DNA of 64,000 nt. It comes from Micromonospora sp. ATCC 39149. Lineage in GTDB: Bacteria > Actinomycetota > Actinomycetes > Mycobacteriales > Micromonosporaceae. A program made the position numbers and the translations under genes. A model generated the notes under the pieces. The model worked only from the letters and a program-made list of their open reading frames with translations, did no database searches and was not told where the DNA came from. Where the stretch lies: positions 1,109,149 through 1,173,148 of the forward strand of contig NZ_GG657738.1 in assembly GCF_000158815.1 (NCBI RefSeq), in the 5' to 3' direction. Positions within the stretch are counted from its first letter, which is position 1. Each line of letters starts with the position of its first letter. Below are positions 35,046 to 44,215 of the stretch, piece after piece.

Positions 35046-35906
35046 ATGCAGCGAACGACGTATCCATCATTCCGGGAGACACTGGCCGACTCCGGCCTGG
35101 TGAAGGTCGCCGGGGTCCATTCCGCGCTCGGTGGGCTGCTCGCGCAGGAGGCCGGTTTCCCGGCGCTGTGGGCGTCCAGCTTCGAGATCTCCGCGGTGCG
35201 CGGGCTGCCCGACGCCAGCCTGCTCACCATGACCGAGTACCTGCAGGCCGCCGCCGACGTGCAGAAGGTCGCCGGGATCCCGGTGATCGCCGACTGCGAC
35301 ACCGGCTATGGCAACAACATGAACGTGGCCCACATGGTGCACGAGTACGAACGGGCCGGCATCAGCGCGATCTGCATCGAGGACAAGGCCTATCCCAAGA
35401 TGAACAGCTTCGCCGGCACCGGTCAGGAGCTGATCGAAGCGGAGGTCTTCGCCGGCAAGATCGAGGTCGCCCGGCGGGCCCGGTCGGACCTGCGGTCCTA
35501 CCTGATCGCCCGGACCGAGGCGCTGATCTGCGGCCGGGGCGTGGACGAGGCGATCGCGCGCTGCCACCGGTACGCCGACGCCGGTGCTGACGCCGTGCTC
35601 ATCCACTCCCGGCAGCCCAGCAACGCCGAGATCCTGGAGTTCCTGGACCGCTGGCAGCGCCGGTTGCCGGTCGTGGTGGTGCCCACCACGTACCCGGACT
35701 GGCACGCCGACGACGCGGCGAAGGCCGGCGTGAACGTGGTCATCTACGCTAACCAGGGTTTACGGGCGATGATCAGCGCGCTACGCCGGACCTACGGCTC
35801 CATCCACGACCTGGGCGCCGCCGACCACCTGACCGCGGACATCGCGTCGGTGCGGGACGTCTTCCGGTTGCAACGCCTCGAGGAGTGGCAGCACCTCCAG
35901 CCCTGA
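35046..35906 (+). CDS. pepM: Phosphoenolpyruvate phosphomutase
   Basis: 286 residues, complete. It rearranges PEP to phosphonopyruvate, forming the C-P bond that opens nearly all phosphonate pathways. The motif EDKx5NS, which separates true PEP mutases from isocitrate lyase relatives, is exact (residues 112-121, EDKAYPKMNS). The metal-binding DCDTGYGN is at 83-90. The ATG follows a run of g's (acacgggggATG). It heads a plus-strand operon with the desaturase (14 bp later), AMP ligase, ACP and methyltransferase. Confidence 0.97.
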   Translation: MQRTTYPSFRETLADSGLVKVAGVHSALGGLLAQEAGFPALWASSFEISAVRGLPDASLLTMTEYLQAAADVQKVAGIPVIADCDTGYGNNMNVAHMVHEYERAGISAICIEDKAYPKMNSFAGTGQELIEAEVFAGKIEVARRARSDLRSYLIARTEALICGRGVDEAIARCHRYADAGADAVLIHSRQPSNAEILEFLDRWQRRLPVVVVPTTYPDWHADDAAKAGVNVVIYANQGLRAMISALRRTYGSIHDLGAADHLTADIASVRDVFRLQRLEEWQHLQP

Positions 35907-35919
35907 AACGGCGGTCGAC

Positions 35920-36837
35920 ATGAACGGCAGACAGCAACGCCTCTTCATCCTAGGCACGTCACTGGTCCCGCCCCTCGCGGTGCTGGCCGCCATGGTCTTC
36001 CTGTGGGGCCGGCTGCTCCGCTGGTCCGACGTGCTCGTCTTCGCGATCATGTACGTCATCTGCGCCTTCGGGGTGACGACCGGCTACCACCGCCTGCTCA
36101 CCCACGGCTCGTTCAAGACGTCGCAGCCGATCCGGCTCGCGCTGACCGTGGCCGGCGCCATGTCGGGACAGGGCCCGCCGATCACCTGGGTGGCCCACCA
36201 CCGGCGCCACCACCGGGTCGCCGACAAGGAGGGAGACCCGCACAGCCCGCACCTGGGCGACGGCGCCGGCCTGCGCGGCGCGCTGAAGAACCTGTGGCAC
36301 GCCCACCTCGGCTGGCAGCTCGACCCGGAGCTGACCTCCGACCCGATGCGGTACTGCCCGGACCTGGTGCGGGAGCGGGCGATGCGCCGGATCAGCGCCT
36401 GGTTCCTGCCCATCGTGCTGGCCGGCGTGCTGCTGCCCGGTCTGCTCGGCCTGCTCATCACCGGCACCGCGACCGGCGCCCTGACCGGGGCGCTGTGGGG
36501 CGGGCTGGTCCGGCTCTTCCTGGTCAACCACATGGCGTACGCGGTGAACTCAATCTGCCACTACTTCGGCCGGCGGCGCTTCGCCACCATCGACGAGTCG
36601 CGCAACGTCATCTGGCTGGCGCTGCCCTCGTTCGGCGAGGCGTGGCACAACAACCACCACGCGTTCCCCAAGTCGGCCCGGCACGGGCTGCACTGGTGGG
36701 AGCTGGACCCGGCCGGCGGCCTGATCCTGCTGCTGGAACGGCTGCACCTGGCCCGGGACGTGGTCCGCGTCGATCCGCGCCGGCTGGCGCTGCGCGAGCG
36801 CGGCCTCAGCCTGGTCGGCGAATTCCCGGTCGACTGA
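35920..36837 (+). CDS. Membrane fatty-acyl desaturase (acyl-CoA/ACP delta-9 type or JamB-like)
   Basis: 305 residues. Four hydrophobic helices and all three histidine boxes of integral-membrane desaturases: HRLLTH (57-62), HHRRHH (93-98) and WHNNHH in the C-terminal third. The enzyme is a diiron O2-dependent desaturase inserting a double (or triple) bond in an acyl chain. Placed before an acyl-AMP ligase and a free ACP, the trio matches the layout of JamB/JamA/JamC-type cassettes that build terminal alkenes or alkynes on ACP. It could equally make an internal alkene for the downstream cyclopropane-synthase-like enzyme. Confidence 0.88.
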   Translation: MNGRQQRLFILGTSLVPPLAVLAAMVFLWGRLLRWSDVLVFAIMYVICAFGVTTGYHRLLTHGSFKTSQPIRLALTVAGAMSGQGPPITWVAHHRRHHRVADKEGDPHSPHLGDGAGLRGALKNLWHAHLGWQLDPELTSDPMRYCPDLVRERAMRRISAWFLPIVLAGVLLPGLLGLLITGTATGALTGALWGGLVRLFLVNHMAYAVNSICHYFGRRRFATIDESRNVIWLALPSFGEAWHNNHHAFPKSARHGLHWWELDPAGGLILLLERLHLARDVVRVDPRRLALRERGLSLVGEFPVD

Positions 36838-36838
36838 C

Positions 36839-38456
36839 ATGGAGCTCTGGGAGGCGCTGACCCGCCGGACGGGTCACGGCCGGCTGCGGGCCTGGACCGG
36901 GAGCGGCTTCGCCGAGATGACGTGGGGCGAGGTCGCCACCGAGGCGGCCGGTGTCGCCGCCGGGCTGCGCCGCGCCGGCGTGCACCCGGGGCACACCGTG
37001 GCCGCGCTGCTGACCAACACCCCGGCCGCGGTGCCCGGCCTGCTGGGCATCTGGCTGGCCGGCGGCACGGTCGCCTCGCTGCCGGTGCCGGCGCCGGGGA
37101 TGGACCGGCGGACGTACGCCCGGGACGTCGCGGACCTGGTCGGCCGGCTGGACGCGCCGCTGATACTAGCCGACGAACGGCTGCTGGACCTGCTGCCGGC
37201 GGCGCCGCGGTCGCGCTCGTGGCAGTCGCTGCGCGGCGACGGCGGCGGGTGGACCGGCCGGGAGCCGCCCGGTGACGACGAACCCGCGTACATCCAGTTC
37301 TCCTCGGGCAGCACCAGCGCGCCCAAGGGCTGCGTGCTCACCGCCCGGGCTATCGCGGCCCAGCTCGAGCTGATCGTGGACTTCACCGGCGGCGGCCGGG
37401 GCACGAGGTGGTGTCGTCCTGCTGCCGCTCTCGCACGACATGGGCATGTTCGGCTGCCTGCTCACTGAGCTGGGCATACGACTACCACCTGGTGCTGTCC
37501 ACACCGGAGCGGTTCACGCTCGGGCCGCGCACCTGGTTCGGCGACATGGCCGAGCACGGCGTGACCATGACCGCGGGCACGAACACCGCGCTCTACTTGG
37601 CCACCCGGATGCAGCGCTCGGCGCCGCTGCCCGGCCCGCTGCGGCTGAGGACGTGCATCGTGGGCGCCGAGCGGGTGGACGTCACGACCCTGCAGCAGAC
37701 GGTGCGGACGTTCGGGCCGTACGGGCTGGCGGCCGACGTCATGCAACCCGCGTACGGGCTGGCCGAGGCGACGCTGGCGGTCACCGCCTGCCGGCGCGCG
37801 CGCCCGCCGTGGTCACCGTGGACGGGCTCGCGCTGGCCGGTGGTGAGCTGGCCGACGTGGCGCCGGACGATCCGGTGGCGGTGCCGGTGGTGTCCACCGG
37901 GCCGCCGTGCCGTGGCGTCACGGTGGACGTCGAGGAGCCCGGCCGGCTCTCCCCGATCCGGGTGTCGTCGCCCAGCTTGGCCTCCGGATACTTCGCCGAC
38001 GAGAAGCGCACCCGGGCGACGTTCACCCCGGACGGGCTGCGCACCGGCGACCTCGGGTTCCTGCGCGACGGCGAGCTGTACGTGGTGGGCCGCGGCGACG
38101 ACGTGCTCACCGTCGCCGGCCGCAACGTGCACGCCCACGAGATCGAGGCCCGCATCGACGACCACCCGGCGGTGCGCAAGGGCTGCGTCGTGCTGCTCGA
38201 CGTCCCGGCGGACGGGTATCGCGAGCTGGTCGTGCTCGCCGAGCTGCGCCGCCGCGACGCCGACCACCGCGCCTTCGCCGAGCAGGCCGCCCGGGTCGTG
38301 CTGACCCGGGCCGGGGTGACGCTCGACCGGTGCGTGTTCGTACCCAAGGGCACGCTGCCCAAGACCCCGAGCGGCAAGATCCAGCGGTTCCGCTGCCGCC
38401 AGCTCCTGCACCAGCACGCCCTGGAGCCGCTGGCACACGTCGTGCTCTCCGGCTGA
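36839..38456 (+). CDS. Fatty-acyl-AMP ligase (frameshifted as read)
   Basis: Reads as an AMP-forming acyl ligase only if three frame changes are allowed, near 37400, 37470 and 37795. Pieces in order: MELWEALTRRTGHGRLRAWT; the adenylate loop FSSGSTSAPKGC; PLSHDMGMFGCLL; WAYDYHLVLSTPERFTLGPR; MQPAYGLAEATLAVTAC; then TGDLGFLRDGELYVVGRGDD and the C-terminal catalytic Lys in PKTPSGKIQRF. FAAL enzymes load free fatty acids onto an ACP; the ACP gene follows at 38481. The conserved parts are all present, so indel errors in the sequence are as likely as real inactivation. Confidence 0.8.
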
Positions 38457-38480
38457 CCCTCTTCCCGGAAAGGCCCCGCC

Positions 38481-38729
38481 ATGATCATCACGTTCGACGA
38501 GATATCCGCCCGGATTCGCAAGGCGGCCCGCCGCCGGGGCGGCGACCTGGTCCTCACCGCGGACTCGGATCTGTCCGAGCTGGGACTGTCCAGCCTGGAG
38601 ATCGCCGATCTGGTGTACGGCCTGGAGGATAGCCTGGACATCGTGCTCGACCCGGCGCAGGCCGCCAACGTGCGCACGGTCGGCGACCTGGTGGCGCTGG
38701 CCAACGCGGCGGCGGAGCAGCGGGCATGA
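38481..38729 (+). CDS. Acyl carrier protein 1
   Basis: 82 residues. The phosphopantetheine site is LGLSSLEI with Ser38 as attachment residue. The residue before it is Ser rather than the usual Asp (SSL for DSL). Charged helices II and III follow. It lies 24 bp after the acyl-AMP ligase with aaaggccccgcc before its ATG, and its stop overlaps the next gene's ATG. It probably carries the acyl chain acted on by the desaturase and methyltransferase. Confidence 0.88.
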   Translation: MIITFDEISARIRKAARRRGGDLVLTADSDLSELGLSSLEIADLVYGLEDSLDIVLDPAQAANVRTVGDLVALANAAAEQRA

Positions 38730-39598
38730 GCACGGCCGCGTACGCCGGCGCCTCCCCCGCGGCGATCGGGCACCACTACGACCTGTCCAACGACTTCTAC
38801 GCGCTGTGGCTGGGCGAGTCGATGGTCTACAGCTGTGCCCGATGGGCCGACGCGGCCGGAGACGGCCTCACCCGGGCACAGACGCGCAAGCTCGACTACT
38901 TCGTCGAGCAGACCCGGGCGGCCGGCACCCGCCGGGTGCTCGACGTCGGCTGCGGATGGGGCACGCTCGTCCGGCACCTGGTGGACCGGCACGGCGTGGC
39001 GCGGGCGACCGGGCTGACCCTGAGCCCGGCCCAGGCCCGGTGGTGCCAGCAGCACCCGGCGCCGCGCACCGACGTCCGGGTGGAGAACTGGGTCACGCAC
39101 GAGCCGGGCGAGCGGTACGACGCGATCATCTCGCTGGGCGCCTTCGAGCACTTCGCCCGGTACGGCATGACCCCCGCGGAGCGGCTCACCGCGTACCGCG
39201 CGTTCTTCGAGCGCTGCCGCGGCTGGCTGCCCGCTGGTGGCCGGCTCGGCGTGCAGACCAACATCAAGGGCAACAATCAGCGGCTGGACCGCCGGACCGT
39301 CCGGGACATGCTGTTCATCGTCGACTCGATCTTCCCGGAGTCGGTGCTGCCGGCCCTCGACGAGGTGATCGTCGCGGCGGCCGGCCGGTTCGACGTGGTG
39401 TCGGTCCGCAACGACCCGGATGACTACGCCCGCACCTGCGCCGCCTGGCTGGACCGGCTCACCGGGCAGCGCGACCGCGCGGTGGAGCTGGTCGGCGAGG
39501 ACCGGACGGCCGACTACGAGCGGTACCTGTCGTCGACCGTCCAGCACTTCCGTCGCCGGCACCTCGGGCTGGCCCGGATCGTCTTCGAGGCGGTCTGA
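38726..39598 (+). CDS. Cyclopropane-fatty-acid-synthase-family methyltransferase
   Basis: 290 residues. HHYDLSNDFYALWL then MVYSCARW (16-40) is the CFA/mycolic-acid cyclopropane synthase signature, SAM motif I is VLDVGCGWG (71-79), and GAFEHFARYG is the lipid-binding/active-site segment. The family uses SAM to add a methylene or methyl to a cis double bond, which the desaturase in the same operon could supply. Shorter than bacterial Cfa proteins (about 380), similar to the mycolic acid enzymes. Last gene of the plus-strand operon, converging with only 7 bp to the next gene. Confidence 0.88.
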   Translation: MSTAAYAGASPAAIGHHYDLSNDFYALWLGESMVYSCARWADAAGDGLTRAQTRKLDYFVEQTRAAGTRRVLDVGCGWGTLVRHLVDRHGVARATGLTLSPAQARWCQQHPAPRTDVRVENWVTHEPGERYDAIISLGAFEHFARYGMTPAERLTAYRAFFERCRGWLPAGGRLGVQTNIKGNNQRLDRRTVRDMLFIVDSIFPESVLPALDEVIVAAAGRFDVVSVRNDPDDYARTCAAWLDRLTGQRDRAVELVGEDRTADYERYLSSTVQHFRRRHLGLARIVFEAV

Positions 39599-39605
39599 GC
39601 CCCGG

Positions 39606-40508
39606 TCAGGCGAACGCCGCGACCAGGCCGGCGTGGTCGGAGGGCCACCGGCCGGACGGCAGCCGGCCGGCGCCGAGCAGCGTCACCGCGCCGGCGGTCA
39701 GCTCGGTCCCCCGGTGCATCACGTAGTCGAGCCGCTGCCACACGTCCGACGGCCCGGCGATGTCCGCGCGCACCCCGGTGAAGCCGTCCGCGTCCCCGTT
39801 CGCCTCGGTCCACGCGTCCCGGAAACCGTGCTTGCGCAGCAGGCGGTACGGCTCGTCGTCGGGGACGGCGTTGAAGTCGCCCAGCACGATCGCCGGGACC
39901 CCGGCCGCGTCCAGCACGTCGATCAGTTCGCCGACCTGGGCCAGCCGGATATCCGGGTCGAACGCCTCGAAGTGGGTGGAGACCACCCGCACCGGACGGT
40001 CCCCGACCCGGACGTCAGCCCAGGCGAAGCCGCGGGTCTTGATCGCCACCAGACCGGATGGCACCGGCATCTCGATCCGGGTCCGGTAGATCTGCTCACC
40101 GGCCGCGCCGGCCGGGAGGTCGGCGCGCACGAGCAGCGCCACCCGGTCGGTCACTCCGGCGACGTCACCGTCGGTGTGCGCGGCCAGCGGGGTGGTGATC
40201 GCGGTCGCCGCGGTCCGGTACGGCGCCCCGGCCGCGGCCAGCTCGGTCCGCAGGATCTCCAGGAAGTCGTACACCCGGTCGCCGCACCGCCAGTAAGCCA
40301 CCTCCTGGATGCCGACCAGCTCCGGCCGGTGCGCGGCCAGCTCGCCGGCGATCGCCGCAGCCCGCTCCGGGAACCCGGACGCCTCCATCGTGGCAAACGC
40401 CCGCCGCAGCTCGACGGCCATCGCGGGCAGCGAAGGCGCGGCGTACGCCGGGATGGTCCCGGCGCCCTGGTAGAGGTTGTAGGTGGCGACGCTGAGTCCG
40501 GTGGTCAT
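39606..40508 (-). CDS. Endonuclease/exonuclease/phosphatase (EEP) family hydrolase
   Basis: 300 residues. All EEP hallmarks are present: SVATYNLYQG at the N-terminus, VGIQEVAYW (catalytic Glu), VSTHFEAF, VLGDFNAVPDD and the C-terminal GRWPSDHAGLVA. No signal peptide. The family includes nucleases, sphingomyelinases and inositol phosphatases. As last gene of a phosphonate/lipid operon, a phosphodiesterase acting on a nucleotidyl- or lipid-phosphonate is more plausible than a nuclease, but this is inference. Confidence 0.85.
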   Translation of the reverse strand: MTTGLSVATYNLYQGAGTIPAYAAPSLPAMAVELRRAFATMEASGFPERAAAIAGELAAHRPELVGIQEVAYWRCGDRVYDFLEILRTELAAAGAPYRTAATAITTPLAAHTDGDVAGVTDRVALLVRADLPAGAAGEQIYRTRIEMPVPSGLVAIKTRGFAWADVRVGDRPVRVVSTHFEAFDPDIRLAQVGELIDVLDAAGVPAIVLGDFNAVPDDEPYRLLRKHGFRDAWTEANGDADGFTGVRADIAGPSDVWQRLDYVMHRGTELTAGAVTLLGAGRLPSGRWPSDHAGLVAAFA

Positions 40509-40509
40509 G

Positions 40510-41084
40510 TCAGGCTCCGTCCTGGGCGGTGCGCGGGCGGTCGAGGCTGGTGAGCAGATCGGCGTGCAGCTCCATCCACACGCCGTGGTAGCTGCCCTGG
40601 CGGACGCCGGTCAGCGCGTCGGCGTCGCCGCCGGTGAACCGGCGCAGAGCGGTGTCCAACCGGCGCCGGTACGCGGCGAACCGGGGCTGGACGGCGGCGC
40701 AGGCGTCGATGACCGGCCGCACCCGGTCGTGCACCCCGGTTAGCCGGTCGGTGAGCTCGGCGGTGACGTCCGGCCGCGCCCGCTGTCACTCGGTGCACAC
40801 CTGCTTGAAGTCGGCGTTCACGCGACGAATTCCCCGGTGCACCGTGTTCGGCGGCGGGGACGCGGGGTTCCGCCTCGGACCGAGCCGGGACCAAGCTTGG
40901 CGGCTCGCTCTTCCGCCGGGGTCCAGCCGGCCAGCCGGCCGGTGCGGCGCCGGATCAGCCCGGCCGCGGCGAGGTCGGCCAGCACGCCCTCGGCGTCGGC
41001 GACCGGCACGTCGGCCGCGTCGGCGACCGCGCTGGTCTCCGCGATGCCCTTGACCACCACAGTCTGCAACAGGTCCCTACGCAT
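40510..41084 (-). CDS. Winged-helix plus helical protein, companion of PPDK-like enzyme (interrupted)
   Basis: The ATG at 41084 starts a winged helix (MRRDLLQTVVVKGIAETSAV, then LADLAAAGLIRRRTGRLAGW). A frame change near 40850 leads to VNADFKQVCTE, then a TGA (40786-40788) exactly where related proteins have Trp (CTxWQ), and on to HDRVRPVIDACAAVQPRF and QGSYHGVWMELHADLLTSLD. From memory, this layout is the C-terminal extension attached to PPDK-like proteins in actinobacteria. Here it is a separate gene overlapping the PPDK-like gene's end by 8 bp (ATGCGTAG). One indel and one stop interrupt it. Confidence 0.55.
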
Positions 41085-42453
41085 GGATGCTCCGTCCGGC
41101 GGTGGCCCAGCCGTCCAACAGCCGGCGCAGGTGGTCGTCGGTGTCGTTGCCGGCGTCGGCGGTGGTCGCGGACCGGCCGGCGGTGACCGTCCCGGCGGCG
41201 CCGTCGATGCTGATCTCGGTGCCCTCGGCCAGCTCGCGGCCGCCCATCCGCACCCGCCGGGCGGTCAGGTCGATCTCCAGCCCCGTGGCGCCGCACACGC
41301 ACGGGACGCCCAGCTCCCGGGCGACCACCGCGGCGTGGCTGGTGACCCCGCCGGCCGCGGTCAGCACGCCGGCCGCCAGCAGCATCGCCGGGAGGTCCGC
41401 CGCCTCGGTGAACGGACGGACCAGGATGACCGGCTCGCCCCGGCCGGTGAGCTGCTCGACGGCGGTCGCGTCCAGCGCGATGCGGCCGGTCGCGGCGCCC
41501 GGTGACCCGGCCAGGCCGCGGCAGAGCAGCCGGTCAGCCGGCGTCGCGGCGATCGTGCGCCACGCGCCGGCCCCCTCGTGGCCGGCCGCGCGGCGGGCCG
41601 CCTCGGCGCGGCTGATCCGCCCCTCGTGGGCCAGGTCGACCGCGATCCGCCGGGCCGCCCGCGGGGTGCGCTTGCCCGGGCGCACCTGAAGCAGCCACAG
41701 CACGCCGCGTTCCACGGTGAACTCGATCTCGCACATGTCGGTGAGCTCGCGTTCGAGCCGGTCGGCCGCGGCGGTCAGCTCGGCGTACCGGCCGGGTGCG
41801 GTCCGGGCCAGGGCGCCCAGCGGCTCCGGGGTCCGGACGCCGTCGACCAGGTCGGGGCCGCGGGCGGCGGCAAGGTACTCCCCGGTGGGGCCGGGCGCCC
41901 CGGTCGCCGGGTCGCGGGTGAACAGCACGCCGGTGCCGGACAGGCCGGCGGCACGCCCGTCCACCATGGTCTGCACCACCACGGCGGTGCCGGAGGCATC
42001 GTCGAGGCCGCGCCTGCGGCGGTAGGCGACGGCACGCTCGCTGCCCCAGGAGCGCAGCACCGCCCCGATCGCCGCGTCCAGGTCGTGCCACGCCTGCTCT
42101 CCGCCCAAGCGGCCGACGTCGAGGACGGTGTCGAGCATGCCGGGCATGGACTCCGGTGCGCCGGAGCGCACCGAGACGGTGAGCGGGTCCGGGCCCGCGC
42201 CGAAGCCGCGCCCGGCGCGCCGGGCCAACTCCTCGACCTCGGCCCGGACAGGCGCGCGCAGCGCCGGGGACAGCCGGCCGGCGCGGTGGCCGCGTACCGC
42301 CGCGGTGGTCAGCACGAAGCCCGGTGGGACCGGCAGCCCGAGGCGGGCCATCCGGACCAGCCCGGCGCCCTTGCCGCCGAGCAGCGCCGGGTCTGGCGCA
42401 GATCCGAGAACCGGTCCGGGACCGTCCGGGAACCGGTGCAGCGGCGCGGTCAC
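41077..42453 (-). CDS. PPDK-like phosphotransferase lacking the PEP-binding domain
   Basis: 458 residues. The ATP-grasp part begins normally (LLGGKGAGLVRMARLGLPVP), continues with VSVRSGAPESMPGMLDTVLD, and a mobile domain follows with the phospho-His in GGVTSHAAVVARELGVP. Pyruvate phosphate dikinase continues with a TIM-barrel pyruvate/PEP domain; here the protein stops after the His domain. It should still form phospho-His from ATP but needs another protein to accept the phosphate. It overlaps ACP2 by 4 bp and sits two genes from another incomplete His-domain protein (42709-44215), suggesting a split phosphotransferase. Confidence 0.85.
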   Translation of the reverse strand: MTAPLHRFPDGPGPVLGSAPDPALLGGKGAGLVRMARLGLPVPPGFVLTTAAVRGHRAGRLSPALRAPVRAEVEELARRAGRGFGAGPDPLTVSVRSGAPESMPGMLDTVLDVGRLGGEQAWHDLDAAIGAVLRSWGSERAVAYRRRRGLDDASGTAVVVQTMVDGRAAGLSGTGVLFTRDPATGAPGPTGEYLAAARGPDLVDGVRTPEPLGALARTAPGRYAELTAAADRLERELTDMCEIEFTVERGVLWLLQVRPGKRTPRAARRIAVDLAHEGRISRAEAARRAAGHEGAGAWRTIAATPADRLLCRGLAGSPGAATGRIALDATAVEQLTGRGEPVILVRPFTEAADLPAMLLAAGVLTAAGGVTSHAAVVARELGVPCVCGATGLEIDLTARRVRMGGRELAEGTEISIDGAAGTVTAGRSATTADAGNDTDDHLRRLLDGWATAGRSIHA

Positions 42454-42728
42454 CGCGCCGCGACCAGGCGGGTGACCAGACGGTACAGGTCGGCGACGGT
42501 CTCCGTGCGGGTGACCTCGTCGGTGTCAACCAGCTCGATGCCGTAGTGCTGTTCCACCACCAGCAGCATCTCGATCGCGGCCAGCGAGTCCAGGCCCAGC
42601 CCGTGGGCGAGCGAGTCGTCCATCCGGATGCTGCGCCGCATGCGCTTGGCCTGGAGGTAGGCGTCCTCGAGCACGGTCAGGAACTCGCCGGCGCCCGGCG
42701 CGCGTGACTCAACCTGCGGGTTCGACAT
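42450..42728 (-). CDS. Acyl carrier protein 2
   Basis: 92 residues from the ATG at 42728. Canonical phosphopantetheine site GLGLDSLAAIE with Ser48. Between the two incomplete PEP-synthase/PPDK-like genes, overlapping both (20 bp and 4 bp). It is probably the partner of the second acyl-AMP ligase (47461-49164) and of the acyl-CoA-dehydrogenase-like enzyme in the same operon. Confidence 0.92.
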   Translation of the reverse strand: MSNPQVESRAPGAGEFLTVLEDAYLQAKRMRRSIRMDDSLAHGLGLDSLAAIEMLLVVEQHYGIELVDTDEVTRTETVADLYRLVTRLVAAR

Positions 42729-44215
42729 GCACGTCCCCACTTCTCCCATCGATGGTGATCATGTCCCCGGTCCGGAGCGCGGCGGCGTCCGCGTAGCCGA
42801 CGACCGCCGGGATACGGTGCTCGCGGGCCAGGATCGCGATGTGCGACATCTCGCTGCCGCGCTGGGTCAGCACCCCGTCGACGAACCCGAGCAGCGGCGC
42901 CACGTCCGCGTCCGCGGAGGCGCAGACCAGCACGCACGGGCCGTCCTCCGGCATGTCGTCGGCGGAGGTGACGACCACCCCGGTGACCCGGCCGGGTGAG
43001 ACCCCGCGGGCCAGCCGGCGGGCCTCGGCGCCCCAGGGCACACCGACCGCGCCGGTGAGGTCGAGGTGCTCGGGCATCGGCGCGTCCACCGCCCGCAGGC
43101 ACTCCTCGCGGCGCTGTTCGGCGTGCTCGAGCAGACCCGGCTCGCGGTGCGCCCGCCGGAACTCCTCGATGGTCAGGTACGGCCAGCGGCCCCCGGGCAG
43201 GCGCCACGCGGCGGCCAGCTCCGGCAGGATCCGCCGGTGCAGGTGCAGCAGGCGCATGACCACCGACTTGGAGTGCTCCCGGGCGGCCATCATGTCGCCG
43301 ATCATTCGCGCCGTGCCCTGCACCAGCCGGCGTCGGACCGGAGGCAGCATGCCCCACAGCGCCTCGTCCAGCTCCAGCACGCCGTCCGGGCGGGCCCCGG
43401 CGCCGGTCGCCGGGGACGAGTGCCGCACCACGAACCGCTGCCACGGGTCGTCCGCGTCGGCCACCTCGTAGAACGACGAGCCGAGGAACTCGCCGGGCGC
43501 GAAGTCGCCGGGCGTGCCGACGGCGTCGTACATCCGACTCCAGACCAGCTCGCGGGGCCGGTTCAGCCACGCCTCGGCGCCGCCCGCCCCGGGCACCCGC
43601 CGGTGCAGCTCGCGCTGCGCGACGGTCATCGGCACGACGCAGCTCGTGGTGACGATGTGCGCGGCCCACCCGTCGGCCAGCATCGGCTCGGCGCGCAGCA
43701 GCACCTCGTACATGCCCGCCTCGCTGCCCCGGCCGACCGCCCGGCGGGCCAGGTCCTCCAGGACCGTGACCTCCTCCTCCAGGCGGTTGATCGTCTGGTT
43801 GAGCCGGCCCCAGACGCGCAGCATCCGGGGGATCGCCGCGTACCGACGCACCGCGCCCTCCCGGCCGTGCGAGCGCACCGGCGGCGGCTCCACGCCCTCG
43901 AAGTACGCCTCGGTGACGTCGCGCGGGAAAAACCCGCGGGAAAATGGCCCGGCGAGGTGGGAGTAGGCGGAGAGGTTGTGGTACGGCCGGCAGCCGAAGT
44001 AGCCGAGGAAGAAAATAGTGGCTGCCCTCGGCCCACGGCACCGTGCCCCACACCTGGCGGACCAGGCGGCGGGTGCCCCGCTCCATCGGGGTGCCCACCA
44101 GCGACCACGACATCGGGGACAGCCGTTGTGGGGCGACCTCGCCGAGGTTGCCGGCCGAGTAGATTCGGAAGTCCGGGTGCGGGTCGACGTCGATCGCGGG
44201 GAAGCCGGTTCTCAT
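42709..44215 (-). CDS. PEP-synthase/rifampin-phosphotransferase-like protein without ATP domain (one frameshift)
   Basis: The start at 44215 gives MRTGFPAIDVDPHPDFRIYS, then LSPMSWSLVGTPMERGTRRL and SHYF. One base change near 44010 is needed to continue with FLGYFGCRPYHNLSAYSHLA and on to the end. PLSWSxxGxxxERG plus a GCRPYHN-type segment is seen in the substrate-binding part of PEP synthase-like and rifampin phosphotransferase proteins. The C-terminal mobile domain carries the phospho-His in GSEMSHIAILAREHRIP. The N-terminal ATP-grasp half of those enzymes is missing. About 500 residues. Confidence 0.75.

Noticed and set aside
35046..35906. Isocitrate lyase/methylisocitrate lyase
   Set aside because: The exact EDKx5NS motif and the adjacent phosphonopyruvate decarboxylase identify a PEP mutase.
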